From Deltaproteobacteria bacterium (GTDB lineage Bacteria; Desulfobacterota; Desulfobacteria; Desulfobacterales; SURF-15): DNA of 64,000 nucleotides. Where the stretch lies: the NCBI GenBank assembly GCA_019309565.1, contig JAFDFZ010000008.1:36751-100750 (forward strand), read 5' to 3'. Positions within the stretch are counted from its first letter, which is position 1; the number at the start of each line of letters is the position of its first letter. The translations under genes were made by a program, and so were the position numbers. A model generated the notes under the pieces. That model did no database searches and had not been told where the DNA came from. It saw nothing but the letters and a program-made list of their open reading frames with translations. Below, in pieces: positions 37,792-48,944 of the stretch.

Positions 37792-40700
37792 ATGAGCCAG
37801 GAAGTGGAGGTTTATCGACCGAAGCATCATGTACGGGTGGTGACGGCTACTTCTTTATTTGACGGTCACGATGCCTCCATAAACATCATGCGGCGCATTC
37901 TGCAGGATACGGGTGCGGAGGTCATCCATCTCGGCCACAACCGTTCGGCGGAAGAGATCGTAACCGCCGCCATCGAGGAAGATGTCCAGGGAATCGGTGT
38001 TTCAAGCTACCAGGGCGGGCATCTTGAGTTTTATAAATATATCATCGATCTCCTTGCAGAAAGCAATGCCTCGCATATTAAGGTATTTGGCGGCGGGGGC
38101 GGGGTGATCATACCCAGCGAGGCTCGAGAGCTGGAAGCTTACGGGGTGGCAAAAATTTACTCACCCCGGGACGGGGCAAAGCACGGGCTGCAGGGAATCA
38201 TCAACCATATGGTTCAATTGATGGATTTTTCCACCGTCAGCAAAGACAGCTATGATCTCAACAACCTTGTGCCACAAAACAAAAAGCGGATTGCCAACCT
38301 GATCACTGTGCTGGAAAACGCAAAAGACATCCGAGACGGACGGCTTGGGGAGCTTCGAGCCGAGCTTAAGAAAAAGATCGGAAATCGCAAAATACCGGTG
38401 CTGGGAATCACAGGCACAGGCGGATCGGGCAAATCCTCTCTCACCGATGAGCTGATCACGCGTTTGCTGCTTGATCTTAAAGCAGTGACGGTAGGCATTG
38501 TATGCTGCGATCCATCCAGAAGAAAATCGGGAGGCGCACTGCTGGGGGATCGAATTCGCATGAACTCCATTGGCAACCCCAGGGTTTTCATGCGCTCTTT
38601 GGCCACACGTCGTTCCAGGATGGAAATATCAGAAGCAATGGCAGATGCCATCGAGGTACTAAAGGCCGCCGGGTTCGATCTCATCATCGCAGAGACCGCC
38701 GGCATCGGACAGGGAGATTCCACCATCACCGAGATTTCCGATATTTCCATCTATGTCATGACAAGTGAATTCGGAGCCGCATCCCAGCTTGAAAAAATCG
38801 ATATGCTCGATTATGCGGATCTGATCGCGATAAACAAGTTTGAGAAACGGGGAGCGGAAGATGCACTGAGGGATGTACGCAAACAGGTTCAACGCAACCG
38901 GAAAGCATTCGACAAAACACCCGAAGAGATGCCGGTGTTCGGTACCATTGCATCCAAGTTTAACGATGACGGGGTCACCGCCCTCTACCATGCGGTTATA
39001 GACACCATTGCCGAAAAAACGGGCGTAAAGTATCCATCGAATTTGGCAAAACCGGCCACAAAAACCTCCACTTCTAAAACGGTTATCATCCCCCCTGCAA
39101 GGGTGCGATATCTGTCCGAAATTGCAGAAACCATCCGCAGCTATCACAAACACACCCGGCAGCAGGCGGAAACCGTTAGAGAGGCCTGGCACCTTAAAGA
39201 AACCTTGAATGCCCTTAAGCGAAATGAAACCGGAGAGGACACTGAGCCGTTGATTGCGCGTTTGAAAAAAGAATGCTCCAGGGCTGAAAGGGCTTTAAAT
39301 GAACAGACCAAACAGCTTCTTGAAGAGTGGAAAGAAATTCAATCCATATACAGCCAAAAGGAGCTAGTCTACCAGGTTCGCGGTCGTGAGGTTCGATTGC
39401 CGCTTTTTTCAGAATCGCTGTCCCATACGAAAATTCCGAAAATTGTGCTTCCAAGATTTAAAGATCCCGGTGAAATATATCGATGGATGCGGGAAGAGAA
39501 TGTCTCCGGCCGCTTTCCTTATACGGCCGGTGTGTTTCCGTTAAAACGGGTGGATGAAACCCCCACTAGAATGTTTGCAGGCGAAGGGGATCCGGTCAGG
39601 ACAAACCGCAGATTCAAATTGTTGTCCGCCGATTCAGAAGCCAAACGATTGTCCACCGCTTTCGATTCAGTGACGCTGTACGGCCACGATCCGGATATTC
39701 GCCCTGATATCTATGGCAAAGTAGGCACTTCAGGAGTCAGCATCTGCACGCTTGAAGACATGAAGCTTCTTTACAGCGGCTTTGATCTGTGCGCACCGAA
39801 CACCTCGGTTTCCATGACAATCAACGGCCCTGCCCCCATTATTCTTGCTATGTTCTTCAATGCGGCCATCGATCAGCAAATCGAGCGCTTTAAAACAGAA
39901 AACAGCAGAAACCCCACATCAGAGGAGATGCGCAGCATCCGATCCATGGTTCTCTCCACGGTTCGGGGAACCGTGCAGGCGGACATCCTCAAAGAGGATC
40001 AGGGGCAAAACACCTGTATTTTCTCTATCGATTTCTCTTTGAAAATGATGGGAGATATACAACAGTATTTTATTGAAAACGATATTCATAACTTTTATTC
40101 CGTATCCGTATCCGGCTACCACATCGCCGAGGCAGGCGCCAATCCCATCACCCAGCTTGCCCTGACACTGGCCAATGGATTTACCTATGTGGAATACTAC
40201 CTGTCTCGAGCCATGCACATCGATAGTTTTGCTCCCAATCTGTCCTTTTTTTTCTCAAACGGCATGGACCCCGAGTATACGGTTATCGGAAGAGTGGCAC
40301 GCCGCATATGGGCCATCGCCATGCGTGAAAAATATGGGGGCTCTAAAAGATCCCAGATGTTGAAATATCATATTCAAACCTCGGGACGCTCTCTGCACAG
40401 CCTGGATATCCAGTTCAATGATATTAGAACAACGCTGCAGGCTCTTTGCGCCATATATGACAATTGCAACAGCCTTCACACCAATGCATTTGATGAAGCG
40501 ATCACCACCCCAAGCCGCGAATCGGTCCGGCGCGCGCTTGCCATTCAGCTCATTATCAACCGTGAGTGGGGGCTTACCATGAACGAGAACATGAATCAGG
40601 GCAGTTTTATCGTAGAAGAACTGACCAGATTGGTGGAAGAGGCGGTGTTGATGGAATTTGACCGGATCAATGAACGCGGCGGCGTTCTGGGCGCAATGGA

Positions 40701-41070
40701 GACCGGATATCAGAGAAACAGAATACAGGAAGAGTCAATATATTATGAAAATTTGAAACTGAGTGGACAAATCCCGATTATAGGTGTAAACACGTTTCGA
40801 GATCCGGATGCCAGCGAAGAGGAGCTCAGCGAGTCGGTGGAACTTGTCCGGGCAACCGAACAGGAGAAACAATCGCAGATAAAGCGCCTGGCCCGGTTCA
40901 AGAAACGCCATGAAAACGAGGCGCCAGGCGCCCTGAAACGGTTGCAGGAAGTTGTACTGTCTGGAGGTAATATCTTTGCAGAATTGATGAATACCGTGGG
41001 CGTCTGCTCGCTTGGCCAGATTACACAGGCGCTTTTTGATGTGGGCGGTAAATACCGGAGAAACATGTAA
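37792..41070 (+). CDS. icmF: Fused isobutyryl-CoA mutase (B12-binding + MeaI GTPase + mutase)
   Basis: N-terminal B12 domain ([29 protein letters not shown]), G-domain ([15 protein letters not shown]), C-terminal mutase catalytic region ([26 protein letters not shown]); AAGGAG before MSQEVEVY. Confidence 0.92.
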   Translation: MSQEVEVYRPKHHVRVVTATSLFDGHDASINIMRRILQDTGAEVIHLGHNRSAEEIVTAAIEEDVQGIGVSSYQGGHLEFYKYIIDLLAESNASHIKVFGGGGGVIIPSEARELEAYGVAKIYSPRDGAKHGLQGIINHMVQLMDFSTVSKDSYDLNNLVPQNKKRIANLITVLENAKDIRDGRLGELRAELKKKIGNRKIPVLGITGTGGSGKSSLTDELITRLLLDLKAVTVGIVCCDPSRRKSGGALLGDRIRMNSIGNPRVFMRSLATRRSRMEISEAMADAIEVLKAAGFDLIIAETAGIGQGDSTITEISDISIYVMTSEFGAASQLEKIDMLDYADLIAINKFEKRGAEDALRDVRKQVQRNRKAFDKTPEEMPVFGTIASKFNDDGVTALYHAVIDTIAEKTGVKYPSNLAKPATKTSTSKTVIIPPARVRYLSEIAETIRSYHKHTRQQAETVREAWHLKETLNALKRNETGEDTEPLIARLKKECSRAERALNEQTKQLLEEWKEIQSIYSQKELVYQVRGREVRLPLFSESLSHTKIPKIVLPRFKDPGEIYRWMREENVSGRFPYTAGVFPLKRVDETPTRMFAGEGDPVRTNRRFKLLSADSEAKRLSTAFDSVTLYGHDPDIRPDIYGKVGTSGVSICTLEDMKLLYSGFDLCAPNTSVSMTINGPAPIILAMFFNAAIDQQIERFKTENSRNPTSEEMRSIRSMVLSTVRGTVQADILKEDQGQNTCIFSIDFSLKMMGDIQQYFIENDIHNFYSVSVSGYHIAEAGANPITQLALTLANGFTYVEYYLSRAMHIDSFAPNLSFFFSNGMDPEYTVIGRVARRIWAIAMREKYGGSKRSQMLKYHIQTSGRSLHSLDIQFNDIRTTLQALCAIYDNCNSLHTNAFDEAITTPSRESVRRALAIQLIINREWGLTMNENMNQGSFIVEELTRLVEEAVLMEFDRINERGGVLGAMETGYQRNRIQEESIYYENLKLSGQIPIIGVNTFRDPDASEEELSESVELVRATEQEKQSQIKRLARFKKRHENEAPGALKRLQEVVLSGGNIFAELMNTVGVCSLGQITQALFDVGGKYRRNM

Positions 41071-41086
41071 CAAAAGGAGAAAACAC

Positions 41087-42262
41087 ATGAAAGAAGCGGT
41101 AATCGTAAGTGCAGTGCGAACAGCGGTGGGAAACTTTAATGGATCGCTTTCCTCAATTGGTGCCACCAAACTGGGAGCGATCGTCATAGAAGCGGCCATC
41201 GAGAAGGCCGGCATTGAAAAGACAGATGTCAATGAGGTCATTATGGGCATTGTGTTGCCGTGCGGCTATGGCCAGAACCCTGCGAAACAGGCCGCCGTCA
41301 TAGCCGGGATGCCCTGGGAGGCAGAGTGTTTGACGGTAAACAAGGTATGCGGATCCGGCTTAAAATCTGTAATGCTTGCCGCACAGGCAATTCAGGTGGG
41401 AGATGCGGACGTTGTAGTCGCCGGTGGCATGGAAAGCATGAGCATGGCTCCCTATTACCTGGAGAAGGCCCGGTTCGGATACCGCATGGGTCCTGCCACC
41501 TTACAGGACCACATGATGCACGATGGGCTCTGGGATATTGTAAACGACTTTCATATGGGAATCTCCAACGAACTTTGCTCGGAAAAATACAATATAAGCC
41601 GGGAGGATCAGGATCACTACGCGGCAGAATCATACAGGCGCGCATTATCCGCCATTCGATCAGGCCGTTTCAAAGATGAGATCGTCCCGGTGATGGTGCC
41701 CCAGAGAAAGGGGGATCCAGTACGATTTGACACCGATGAGTGTCCAAGAGAGACCAGTTATGAAATACTTTCCAAAATGAAACCTGCCTTCAAGGAAAAT
41801 GGAGTTGCCACTGCGGGCAACTCCTCCATCATCAGTGATGGGGCTGCAGCAGTGGTGGTGATGTCAAGGGATAAGGCCGAATCCCTTGGTTGTCGTATTA
41901 TGGCTTCCATTGGTGCACAGGCATCTTACGGGATCGACCTGAAATACCTTCTGGTGGCCCCTATCTGGGCCATCCCGAAATGTCTTGGAAAAGAAGGTAT
42001 GAATATATCGGATGTGGATCTGTTTGAGATAAACGAGGCGTTTAGCGGTTCCACCGTTGCCGTGCTGCGGGAACTCAAACTGGATCCCACCATTGTCAAT
42101 GTGAACGGGGGCAGTGTGGCATTGGGACATCCCATAGGTGCAAGTGGCTGTCGCGTTCTCGTCACCCTGCTGCACGAAATGATCAAACAGGAAAAAAAGA
42201 TCGGCCTTGCCTCACTTTGCCTCGGCGGCGGTGAAGCGGTGGCAATGGTGATTAAACGTTAA
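41087..42262 (+). CDS. Acetyl-CoA acetyltransferase (thiolase)
   Basis: NKVCGSGLKSVMLAAQAI, NEAFSGSTVAV, NGGSVALGHPIGASG; start trimmed to MKEAVIVS. Confidence 0.95.
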   Translation: MKEAVIVSAVRTAVGNFNGSLSSIGATKLGAIVIEAAIEKAGIEKTDVNEVIMGIVLPCGYGQNPAKQAAVIAGMPWEAECLTVNKVCGSGLKSVMLAAQAIQVGDADVVVAGGMESMSMAPYYLEKARFGYRMGPATLQDHMMHDGLWDIVNDFHMGISNELCSEKYNISREDQDHYAAESYRRALSAIRSGRFKDEIVPVMVPQRKGDPVRFDTDECPRETSYEILSKMKPAFKENGVATAGNSSIISDGAAAVVVMSRDKAESLGCRIMASIGAQASYGIDLKYLLVAPIWAIPKCLGKEGMNISDVDLFEINEAFSGSTVAVLRELKLDPTIVNVNGGSVALGHPIGASGCRVLVTLLHEMIKQEKKIGLASLCLGGGEAVAMVIKR

Positions 42263-42328
42263 TTTTAGGCAAAATTCCCTTTTTTTCATCAGGAAAAATT
42301 CGAAAATAAGGGCTGCGCTTTTTCCAAA

Positions 42329-42373
42329 ACGACAACAAATTGTCGATATGATGTTCTTAAGCGTCTAAAACGT
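42329..42373. repeat. Dispersed repeat D, copy 2
   Basis: acgacaacaaattgtcgatatgatgttcttaagcgtc; pairs with 29381-29425. Confidence 0.5.
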
Positions 42374-42393
42374 TACAAGAAAAGGAGTATGAA

Positions 42394-43245
42394 ATGGAAA
42401 TTGAAGCTTTCGGTATTGTAGGTGCCGGTCAGATGGGAAGTGGTATAGCTCAGGTGGCCGCCATTAGCGGTCTGAACGTGGTCCTTAATGATATTGACAG
42501 CACTGCGGTGGAACGCGGAATTCAAACCATTACAAAACTTCTAAACCGTGGAGTCGAAAAAGGCAGAATGACCGAAGCGGATAAGGATGCGGCTCTGGGG
42601 AAAATTAAAACCAGTATCGACCTGGTGGACATGGCATCGGTTGACTTTGTGGTGGAAGCGGCAACGGAAAATGAATCCATCAAGTATCGAATATTCAAAG
42701 AGCTTGATAGGATCTGTCGACCCCAGGTGATACTTGCAACCAACACATCTTCTATTCCCATTGGACGCATAGCCGCTCAAACAAAGCGGCCGGATAAGGT
42801 TATCGGTATGCATTTCATGAACCCGGTGCCGGTTATGAAACTGGTGGAAATTATCCGGGGACTTGCCACCTCGGAACAGACGTTTCAAACAACGTGGGAG
42901 CTTGCGAAAAAATTCGGGAAAACCCCTGCTGAAGCCAACGATTTTCCCGGTTTTATCTCCAACAGGATACTTCTGCCCATGATCAACGAAGCGGTTTATT
43001 GTCTCTACCATGGCGTTGGCACACGAGAGAGTATTGACACGGTAATGAAGCTGGGGATGAATCATCCCATGGGACCTCTTGAATTGGCCGATCTCATTGG
43101 ACTTGATATATGCCTTGCCATCATGGAAACCCTTTTTGAGGGATTTAAAGATTCAAAATACCGGCCCTGTCCGCTGCTGCGAAAATACGTGGAAACCGGC
43201 TGGCTGGGCAGAAAAACCGGGCGCGGATTCTATGAATACAATTAG
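42394..43245 (+). CDS. hbd: 3-hydroxybutyryl-CoA dehydrogenase
   Basis: GIVGAGQMGSGIAQVAA, NTSSIPIGRIA, GMHFMNPVPVMKLVEII. Confidence 0.94.
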   Translation: MEIEAFGIVGAGQMGSGIAQVAAISGLNVVLNDIDSTAVERGIQTITKLLNRGVEKGRMTEADKDAALGKIKTSIDLVDMASVDFVVEAATENESIKYRIFKELDRICRPQVILATNTSSIPIGRIAAQTKRPDKVIGMHFMNPVPVMKLVEIIRGLATSEQTFQTTWELAKKFGKTPAEANDFPGFISNRILLPMINEAVYCLYHGVGTRESIDTVMKLGMNHPMGPLELADLIGLDICLAIMETLFEGFKDSKYRPCPLLRKYVETGWLGRKTGRGFYEYN

Positions 43246-43263
43246 ACAGATTCTGGAGGATAT

Positions 43264-43815
43264 ATGCCAAGAAAAAAAGCAGGTGCAATTGAACCTGTGG
43301 GAAAAAGAATCAAGAAGGTAAGAGAACAAAAGAAGCTTACTCTTGACTGGATGGCCAATGAAACCGGTTATTCCGTCGGCTATTTAAAGAAAATCGAGGC
43401 CGGCAAAGAGATCCCCCCGGTGGGCACCCTTCTTACCATTTCAAGAGCGCTTGATCTTGATTCCGGATTTTTCCTGAGAACCCAGGAATCCAACCTGAAC
43501 AACCGTATCAAGGCATATACGAAACGCACGGAAAACTATGCCTATACCACCCTGACACCAGGAGCAGAAAACAAACATCTGAAAGCCTTTCAGGTTACCG
43601 TGGATCCGATGAAGGACCATAAAGGGGTCGGTTACCTTCACGAAGGAGAAGAGTTTGTGTATGTGCTTTCTGGAAACATCGAAGTGACAGTGGGCGAGCA
43701 TGTGAACAAACTTGCAACCGGTGAATCCCTTCATTTCAACTCGGGCATCAAGCACAAAATGAGAAACCCCGGAAAGGTTAAAACAGAGCTTTTAGTGGTG
43801 CTCTACAGCCCGTAA
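43264..43815 (+). CDS. XRE-family HTH regulator with cupin domain (second copy in locus)
   Basis: GKRIKKVREQKKLTLDWMANETGYSVGYLKKIEAGKEIPPVGTLLTISRAL; LHEGEEFVYVLSGNIEVTVGEH. Confidence 0.93.
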   Translation: MPRKKAGAIEPVGKRIKKVREQKKLTLDWMANETGYSVGYLKKIEAGKEIPPVGTLLTISRALDLDSGFFLRTQESNLNNRIKAYTKRTENYAYTTLTPGAENKHLKAFQVTVDPMKDHKGVGYLHEGEEFVYVLSGNIEVTVGEHVNKLATGESLHFNSGIKHKMRNPGKVKTELLVVLYSP

Positions 43816-43899
43816 GGGGGCAGGAATGTGGATTGAGAATTTTCCGGAATCCACAGTGTGCAGATTTTCAATATCCCTTCCCCTGCATGGAGATGGTTC

Positions 43900-45054
43900 A
43901 TGACATTTTGGCTCACGGATGAACAGCTCATGATTCAGGCCATGGCAAGGGAGTTTGCCAGAAAGGTGCTTGCTCCCACAGCCATGGAACGAGATCGAAC
44001 CGGCCAGTTCCCCATCGAAAACATTAAAAAGATGGGAGAACTGGGTTTTATGGGTATGATGATCCCACCTGAATATGGAGGAGAAGGTGCCGACACCGTA
44101 AGCTACGTGCTTGCGCTTGCGGAGGTGGCCTATGCGTGTGCCTCAACGGCTGTTGTGATGTCCGTGCAAAACTCCATTGTATGTGAAAGCATCTACCGGT
44201 ATGGAACCGAGCACCATAAACAACAATTCTTAAAACCTCTTGCATCCGGATCTGTCTTAGGCGCCTTCGCCCTCACAGAACCCCATGCAGGATCGGACCC
44301 TGTCAGTCAATCCACCACTGCAGTGCGCGATGGAAACCATTATGTCCTTAATGGTACCAAACGCTTTATTACCTCGGGAAAAAGTGCAGGTATCGTTATT
44401 GTAACCGCGAAAACGGATGAAAGCAAAAAACATGAGGGGATCAGTGCTTTTATCGTAAAGAAGGATACCCCGGGGGTTATCGTGGGGAAACCGGAAAACA
44501 AAATGGGGCTTTGTGCATCGGACACCACCGATCTTGTCTTTGAAAACTGCCGGGTTCCCGTGGAAAACAGACTCGGCGAAGAAGGCGACGGCTTTAAGAT
44601 CGCCATGTCCTGTTTGGATGGGGGGCGCATCGGCATTGCGGCTCAGTCCGTGGGGGTGGCTCAGGCCGCGCTGGATGCTTCGGTTAAATATACCAAACAA
44701 AGAAACCAATTCGGCCAGTTAATCTCAAAGTTCCAGGGTATTCGCTGGATGATCGCCGATATGGCCACCGAAATAGAAGCGGCCCGACAGTTAACCCTGG
44801 CGGCAGCGACCAGAAAAGACAGAGGTGAAAAATTTACCCTTCAGGCATCCATGGCGAAGTTATATGCCTCTGAGATGGTGAATCGGGTGACGGCAAAAGC
44901 ATTACAAATCCACGGTGGATACGGTTTCATCAAAGACTATTCGGTTGAGCGCCTCTATCGAGACGCGCGCGTTTTCACCATCTACGAGGGCACCTCAGAG
45001 ATTCAACGAATTGTCATCTCCAACCATATTTTGAAAGACAAGCGCAGGTTTTGA
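43900..45054 (+). CDS. Acyl-CoA dehydrogenase
   Basis: GAFALTEPHAGSDPVSQSTTAV, LQIHGGYGFIKDYSVERLYRDARV; start trimmed to MTFWLTDEQ. Confidence 0.95.
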   Translation: MTFWLTDEQLMIQAMAREFARKVLAPTAMERDRTGQFPIENIKKMGELGFMGMMIPPEYGGEGADTVSYVLALAEVAYACASTAVVMSVQNSIVCESIYRYGTEHHKQQFLKPLASGSVLGAFALTEPHAGSDPVSQSTTAVRDGNHYVLNGTKRFITSGKSAGIVIVTAKTDESKKHEGISAFIVKKDTPGVIVGKPENKMGLCASDTTDLVFENCRVPVENRLGEEGDGFKIAMSCLDGGRIGIAAQSVGVAQAALDASVKYTKQRNQFGQLISKFQGIRWMIADMATEIEAARQLTLAAATRKDRGEKFTLQASMAKLYASEMVNRVTAKALQIHGGYGFIKDYSVERLYRDARVFTIYEGTSEIQRIVISNHILKDKRRF

Positions 45055-45073
45055 TTTGCTTGCAAGGAGGTGG

Positions 45074-45559
45074 TTAATAATCTTTGAAGATCCGAGCTGC
45101 CAGTTCGATATCCTCCGGGCTGAAAACAAAAAGGCATCTTTCTTCAGGTGAAGATACAGATCCGTAAACGTAATTGATGTTAATACCTTCTTCTCCGAAT
45201 TTGGATGCAACTTTTGCCAGCTCTCCGGGTCTGTTTTCAAGTTCGATTGCGATCACCGGCATAACGTCAAATAGATAATCGTTTTTCGATAAGATATCCA
45301 CGGCCTTATCGGTGTCATCGGCCAGGAAACGAATCAGTGCGAATTGGGCCGAGTCTTTCCTCATGGAATTGTAGCTTGCCACCGATGCAATTCGTTTAAG
45401 AGAACGGCCTCTTGCTTCAAACAGCTTCTGTACATAGGCCGATGCATCCTGAATGGTAAGCGCATCAATATTGATTCCGGCTTCGGCAAGCAGGGACGAG
45501 AACCTGCCCAGCTCTCCCGGCACATTCTTTAAAAAAAGATTAATCTCGGTTCGAACCAT
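45074..45559 (-). CDS. Tandem ACT-domain protein
   Basis: TEINLFLKNVPGELGRFSSLLAEAGINIDAL ... IAIELENRPGELAKVASKFGEEGININYVYG: two ACT repeats. Confidence 0.88.
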   Translation of the reverse strand: MVRTEINLFLKNVPGELGRFSSLLAEAGINIDALTIQDASAYVQKLFEARGRSLKRIASVASYNSMRKDSAQFALIRFLADDTDKAVDILSKNDYLFDVMPVIAIELENRPGELAKVASKFGEEGININYVYGSVSSPEERCLFVFSPEDIELAARIFKDY

Positions 45560-45610
45560 CTCTTACCTCTTTTTTTATTTTTGCACTCAAGTTTCGCACC
45601 CTTAAATGCG

Positions 45611-45680
45611 TTGTGAAGACTTATAATGATGGCGTCGAATGAAATTTTTGGAAGGCAAAATACACTTTACCATCCTTCGA
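45611..45680. repeat. Dispersed repeat C, inverted copy
   Basis: Reverse complement reads aaggatggtaaagtgtattttgccttccaaaaatttcattcgacgccatcattataagtcttcacaa, homologous to 29257-29325. Confidence 0.7.
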
Positions 45681-45790
45681 TGACGGCACAATGGGGGTCA
45701 ACAAAGCGCTTAAACCAAAGGTATCAAGATCTTCCACTACTTAGCATCCTTTCCCTTGTGCCTTTCTGCTAAGTTTGTATTGCGAAACAA

Positions 45791-47311
45791 TCACCTTGCT
45801 CCATATCGCTTTTTTATTTGCACTCTATCGGGCGAGCCGTCCGGCAGCAGCGGGAGGTCGGAAGCAAACTCCACATACTGTGGCTTCTTGAAGCTTGCGA
45901 TTCGTTCACCAACAAACCGAATAACGGCCTCCGCCTCAAGACTCTCACCGGCCTTAAGCTGGCATACGGCCTTTATGCCTTCATTCCACTTTGGATCCGG
46001 CACCCCAAATACAACCGCTTTCTCTATGCTTGGATGTTCCAAAAGAACCCGTTCCACTTCTACCGGATAGACGTTCTCCCCCCCCGGCTTGATCAGTTCT
46101 TTTTCCGCCTTCCTGCCTTCATACCAGAGGAATCCATCGGAATCAAAGCGCCCCAGATCACCGGTATGATGCCATCCCCCGCGAAAGGCCTGAGCGGTAT
46201 CTTCCGGTAAATTCCAATATCCAAGGAACACATTGGGGCCCCTTACGGTAATCTCGCCGATCTCTCCCACAGATACCGTTCTATCGTTATCATCAACCAG
46301 TCGCACGCGATTGAGCGGAAGCATCCTGCCTGCAGAACCTGGTCTTTCGTTATAGCGGCCGAGGGTGGCAAAACCTGAAACCTCTGTCTGTCCGTACACG
46401 CAGTAAAACGTGCCCCCGGTCATCGCTTGATATCGTTCTATAGTATCGGGTATATCGATACCGGCAACTGCCCGAAGCGACTGTATGCGAATTCGATGGG
46501 TTTCATGGGCCTTCATGATGGATGAAAGAACGGGGGAAAAGTCGAAAATCACCGAAACGCTCTTGTCCTCGATGAGCTGGGCGGCTTGAACGGAATCAAA
46601 TTTACTCATGTTAATGTTCAATGCCCCGGCATGGAAACTCATGGTAGCCATGAAAAGACCACCCACGTGAAAAAGGGGCAAAAGATTCAAATGCACGTCA
46701 TCTGTTTGAATCTGCATGCTTTGGCTTAAGTGAATATTTGAACAGATCATGTTTCTGTGGCTTAACAAAGCGCCCCGTGGGCTGCCTGCCACCGCTGCTG
46801 TATGGATAATGATAAAGCCGTCTTGATCGCAGATCTCCACGGGTTTAAAATCGCCGCCTCGTTCCATAAGGGATTCAAATTCCAGGAATCCGCCGGCTGC
46901 TGGTGTCAGGTTAAAATACGCTTTCACGGATTGAAGCGTTTCCTTTGAGTTTTCGATCAACTCCTGAAACTCGGCATCGACGAAAAGCAAGAAGGGCTTG
47001 GCATCGTTCAGATTGTAAACAACTTCCTTAGCGGAAAGCCTCCAGTTAATAGGCAGCACTATAGCACCCAGAGCCGCTGATGCACCGTAAAGCAGAAAGT
47101 ACTCCAGGCTGTTTTTACCAAAAACTCCGATCCGATCCCCCTTTTTAATTCCGGCCTGCTGCAAGCCTTTCGCCAGTTGATCGACCTTTTCTTTGTACTC
47201 GGCAAAGGTAATGAGACGCTGGCTGTCCGCATCGTACCACGCCGGACGATTATGGAAACACTGGGCATTTCGTTGAATCAGATCATAAAAGGTAAAATCA
47301 AAAAGCCCCAT
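45791..47311 (-). CDS. Acyl-CoA synthetase (AMP-forming, class I)
   Basis: YGQTEVSGFATLGRY, HHTGDLGRFDSDGFLWYEGRKAEKELIKPGGENVYPVEVE. Confidence 0.93.
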   Translation of the reverse strand: MGLFDFTFYDLIQRNAQCFHNRPAWYDADSQRLITFAEYKEKVDQLAKGLQQAGIKKGDRIGVFGKNSLEYFLLYGASAALGAIVLPINWRLSAKEVVYNLNDAKPFLLFVDAEFQELIENSKETLQSVKAYFNLTPAAGGFLEFESLMERGGDFKPVEICDQDGFIIIHTAAVAGSPRGALLSHRNMICSNIHLSQSMQIQTDDVHLNLLPLFHVGGLFMATMSFHAGALNINMSKFDSVQAAQLIEDKSVSVIFDFSPVLSSIMKAHETHRIRIQSLRAVAGIDIPDTIERYQAMTGGTFYCVYGQTEVSGFATLGRYNERPGSAGRMLPLNRVRLVDDNDRTVSVGEIGEITVRGPNVFLGYWNLPEDTAQAFRGGWHHTGDLGRFDSDGFLWYEGRKAEKELIKPGGENVYPVEVERVLLEHPSIEKAVVFGVPDPKWNEGIKAVCQLKAGESLEAEAVIRFVGERIASFKKPQYVEFASDLPLLPDGSPDRVQIKKRYGAR

Positions 47312-47455
47312 AGGACTGATTCCTCAATATCGGGTGTTTGAAGAATTCTCTAAACCCATGCAGCCGCCCCGGGCTGCATGATGGCCATGTGGAGCGCTCC
47401 CGCCCTTGAGCTGCGATCAAAACACAGCAGGGCGGGAACAGTTTGTGGATGGCTT

Positions 47456-48070
47456 TTATTCCGGAAAAGTTGCCTGAAAAGTCGCAACCCTGGTTAAGCC
47501 ATCGGCATTGAATACAGCCGAACCCTCTTTGACATGGATCGGAAATTTAAACTCCGGTATTCCCTGCCACCACACACCAAGCTGTTTTAGCGCTGCTCCG
47601 GCACCGCCTTTGCCTGTCTTTTCCTTTAGCTTGAACCCGCCCGCAACCAGAAGGCTCAGCAAAGACTGCCTTCCATCGAACATGGCATGCACACGAAGCT
47701 GATTTGTTTTCCCGGGCGGTATCCACATGCCTTCCTGGAGCATAACGGTGTTCAGATCAAACTCCTCAAAGGCGACGCTGAATTTTAAGCTTTCCATAAA
47801 TACCGGGAATTTATTGGGATTTTCAATATCAAAGATAAACGCCAGATCAAGGGGCGCGCCGTAATTGTCCGGCTTTCCCACTGTGGGTTTGACCTTGTTT
47901 GAAAAATACCACCAGCCCCAGTAATGTTCCACTTCCACATGGCTTAATTTTATCACGGGCATCTTGAAATTACTTTCCGATGGCTTCGGATACCAATATG
48001 CACATCCCATAAAAAGAACGGCCATTACCAGAATACTCATCCATTTAAATCGCATTGATTTTTCTGTCAT
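47456..48070 (-). CDS. LEA14/late-embryogenesis-type lipoprotein, hypothetical
   Basis: Lipobox AVLFMGCAYW; IENPNKFPVFMESLKFSVAFEEFDLNTVMLQEGMWIPPGKTNQL resembles a water-stress/LEA14 domain. Confidence 0.65.
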   Translation of the reverse strand: MTEKSMRFKWMSILVMAVLFMGCAYWYPKPSESNFKMPVIKLSHVEVEHYWGWWYFSNKVKPTVGKPDNYGAPLDLAFIFDIENPNKFPVFMESLKFSVAFEEFDLNTVMLQEGMWIPPGKTNQLRVHAMFDGRQSLLSLLVAGGFKLKEKTGKGGAGAALKQLGVWWQGIPEFKFPIHVKEGSAVFNADGLTRVATFQATFPE

Positions 48071-48099
48071 TTTAAGACCCCCTTGTTCTTTTAAAGGGT

Positions 48100-48912
48100 T
48101 CAAGTAAGCCAACGTTTTCTCCGCTTGTAGTGCTTCACATCTCTAAAACTTTTTCTTCCCCCGAAATCGGTCATTCCCAGATAGAAATCCTTGATGTCGG
48201 GATTCTCTTTTAGCTTCTCGGCACTGTCGTCCATAACGATCCTGCCGTTTTCCATCACATAGGCATGCGGTGCCACACTTAAGGCAAGCTTTGCGTTTTG
48301 TTCCACCAGGAAAATCGAGATTTTTTCTTCCTGATTAAGCCTCATGATGATGTTGAATATTTCGTGGATCAAAAGTGGCGCAAGCCCCATAGAGGGCTCA
48401 TCGAGAAGAATCAGCTTGGGCCGCGTCATCAGAGCCCGGCCCACAACGGTCATCTGCTGCTCACCGCCGCTTACTAATCCTGCCACCTCATTGCGCTTCT
48501 CTTTGAGCCGTGGAAAGTAATGGTAGACCATCTCCAGGCTGTCTTTTATGGATCTGCCGTCTTTTCTCATGTGAGCGCCCACCTTCAGATTTTGTTCAAC
48601 GGTGAGATGCTCGAAGACTCTGCGGCCTTCTATGACCTGAACGATGCCCATCTTTGCAATCTTCTCAGGCCCCATCCTGTCGATCCGCTGGCCCAGAAAC
48701 TCGATGGACCCGTCGGTAACCTGCCCGTCTTCATGTTTAAGTAAACCGGAGACCGCCTTTAGGGTCGTGCTCTTGCCCGCACCATTGGCACCGAGAAGCG
48801 CAATGATGCTTCCTTCCGGCACCTCGATTGAAACTCCTTTGATGACCAGGATCACTTCATGGTATTTTACTTCTATATTGTTTATTTTCAATATGAGTTC
48901 TTTTTTCGACAA
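48100..48912 (-). CDS. livF: Branched-chain amino acid-type ABC transporter ATP-binding protein
   Basis: Walker A GANGAGKST, signature VSGGEQQMTVVGRALMTRPKLILLDEPSMGLAPLL. Confidence 0.93.
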   Translation of the reverse strand: MSKKELILKINNIEVKYHEVILVIKGVSIEVPEGSIIALLGANGAGKSTTLKAVSGLLKHEDGQVTDGSIEFLGQRIDRMGPEKIAKMGIVQVIEGRRVFEHLTVEQNLKVGAHMRKDGRSIKDSLEMVYHYFPRLKEKRNEVAGLVSGGEQQMTVVGRALMTRPKLILLDEPSMGLAPLLIHEIFNIIMRLNQEEKISIFLVEQNAKLALSVAPHAYVMENGRIVMDDSAEKLKENPDIKDFYLGMTDFGGRKSFRDVKHYKRRKRWLT

Positions 48913-48944
48913 TGCCGTAAACCTCCTTTAGGGGCAGTGGCCGT

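Noticed and set aside
38659-39192. 177-aa minus-strand ORF in icmF
   Set aside because: Shadow ORF; icmF frame is unambiguous.
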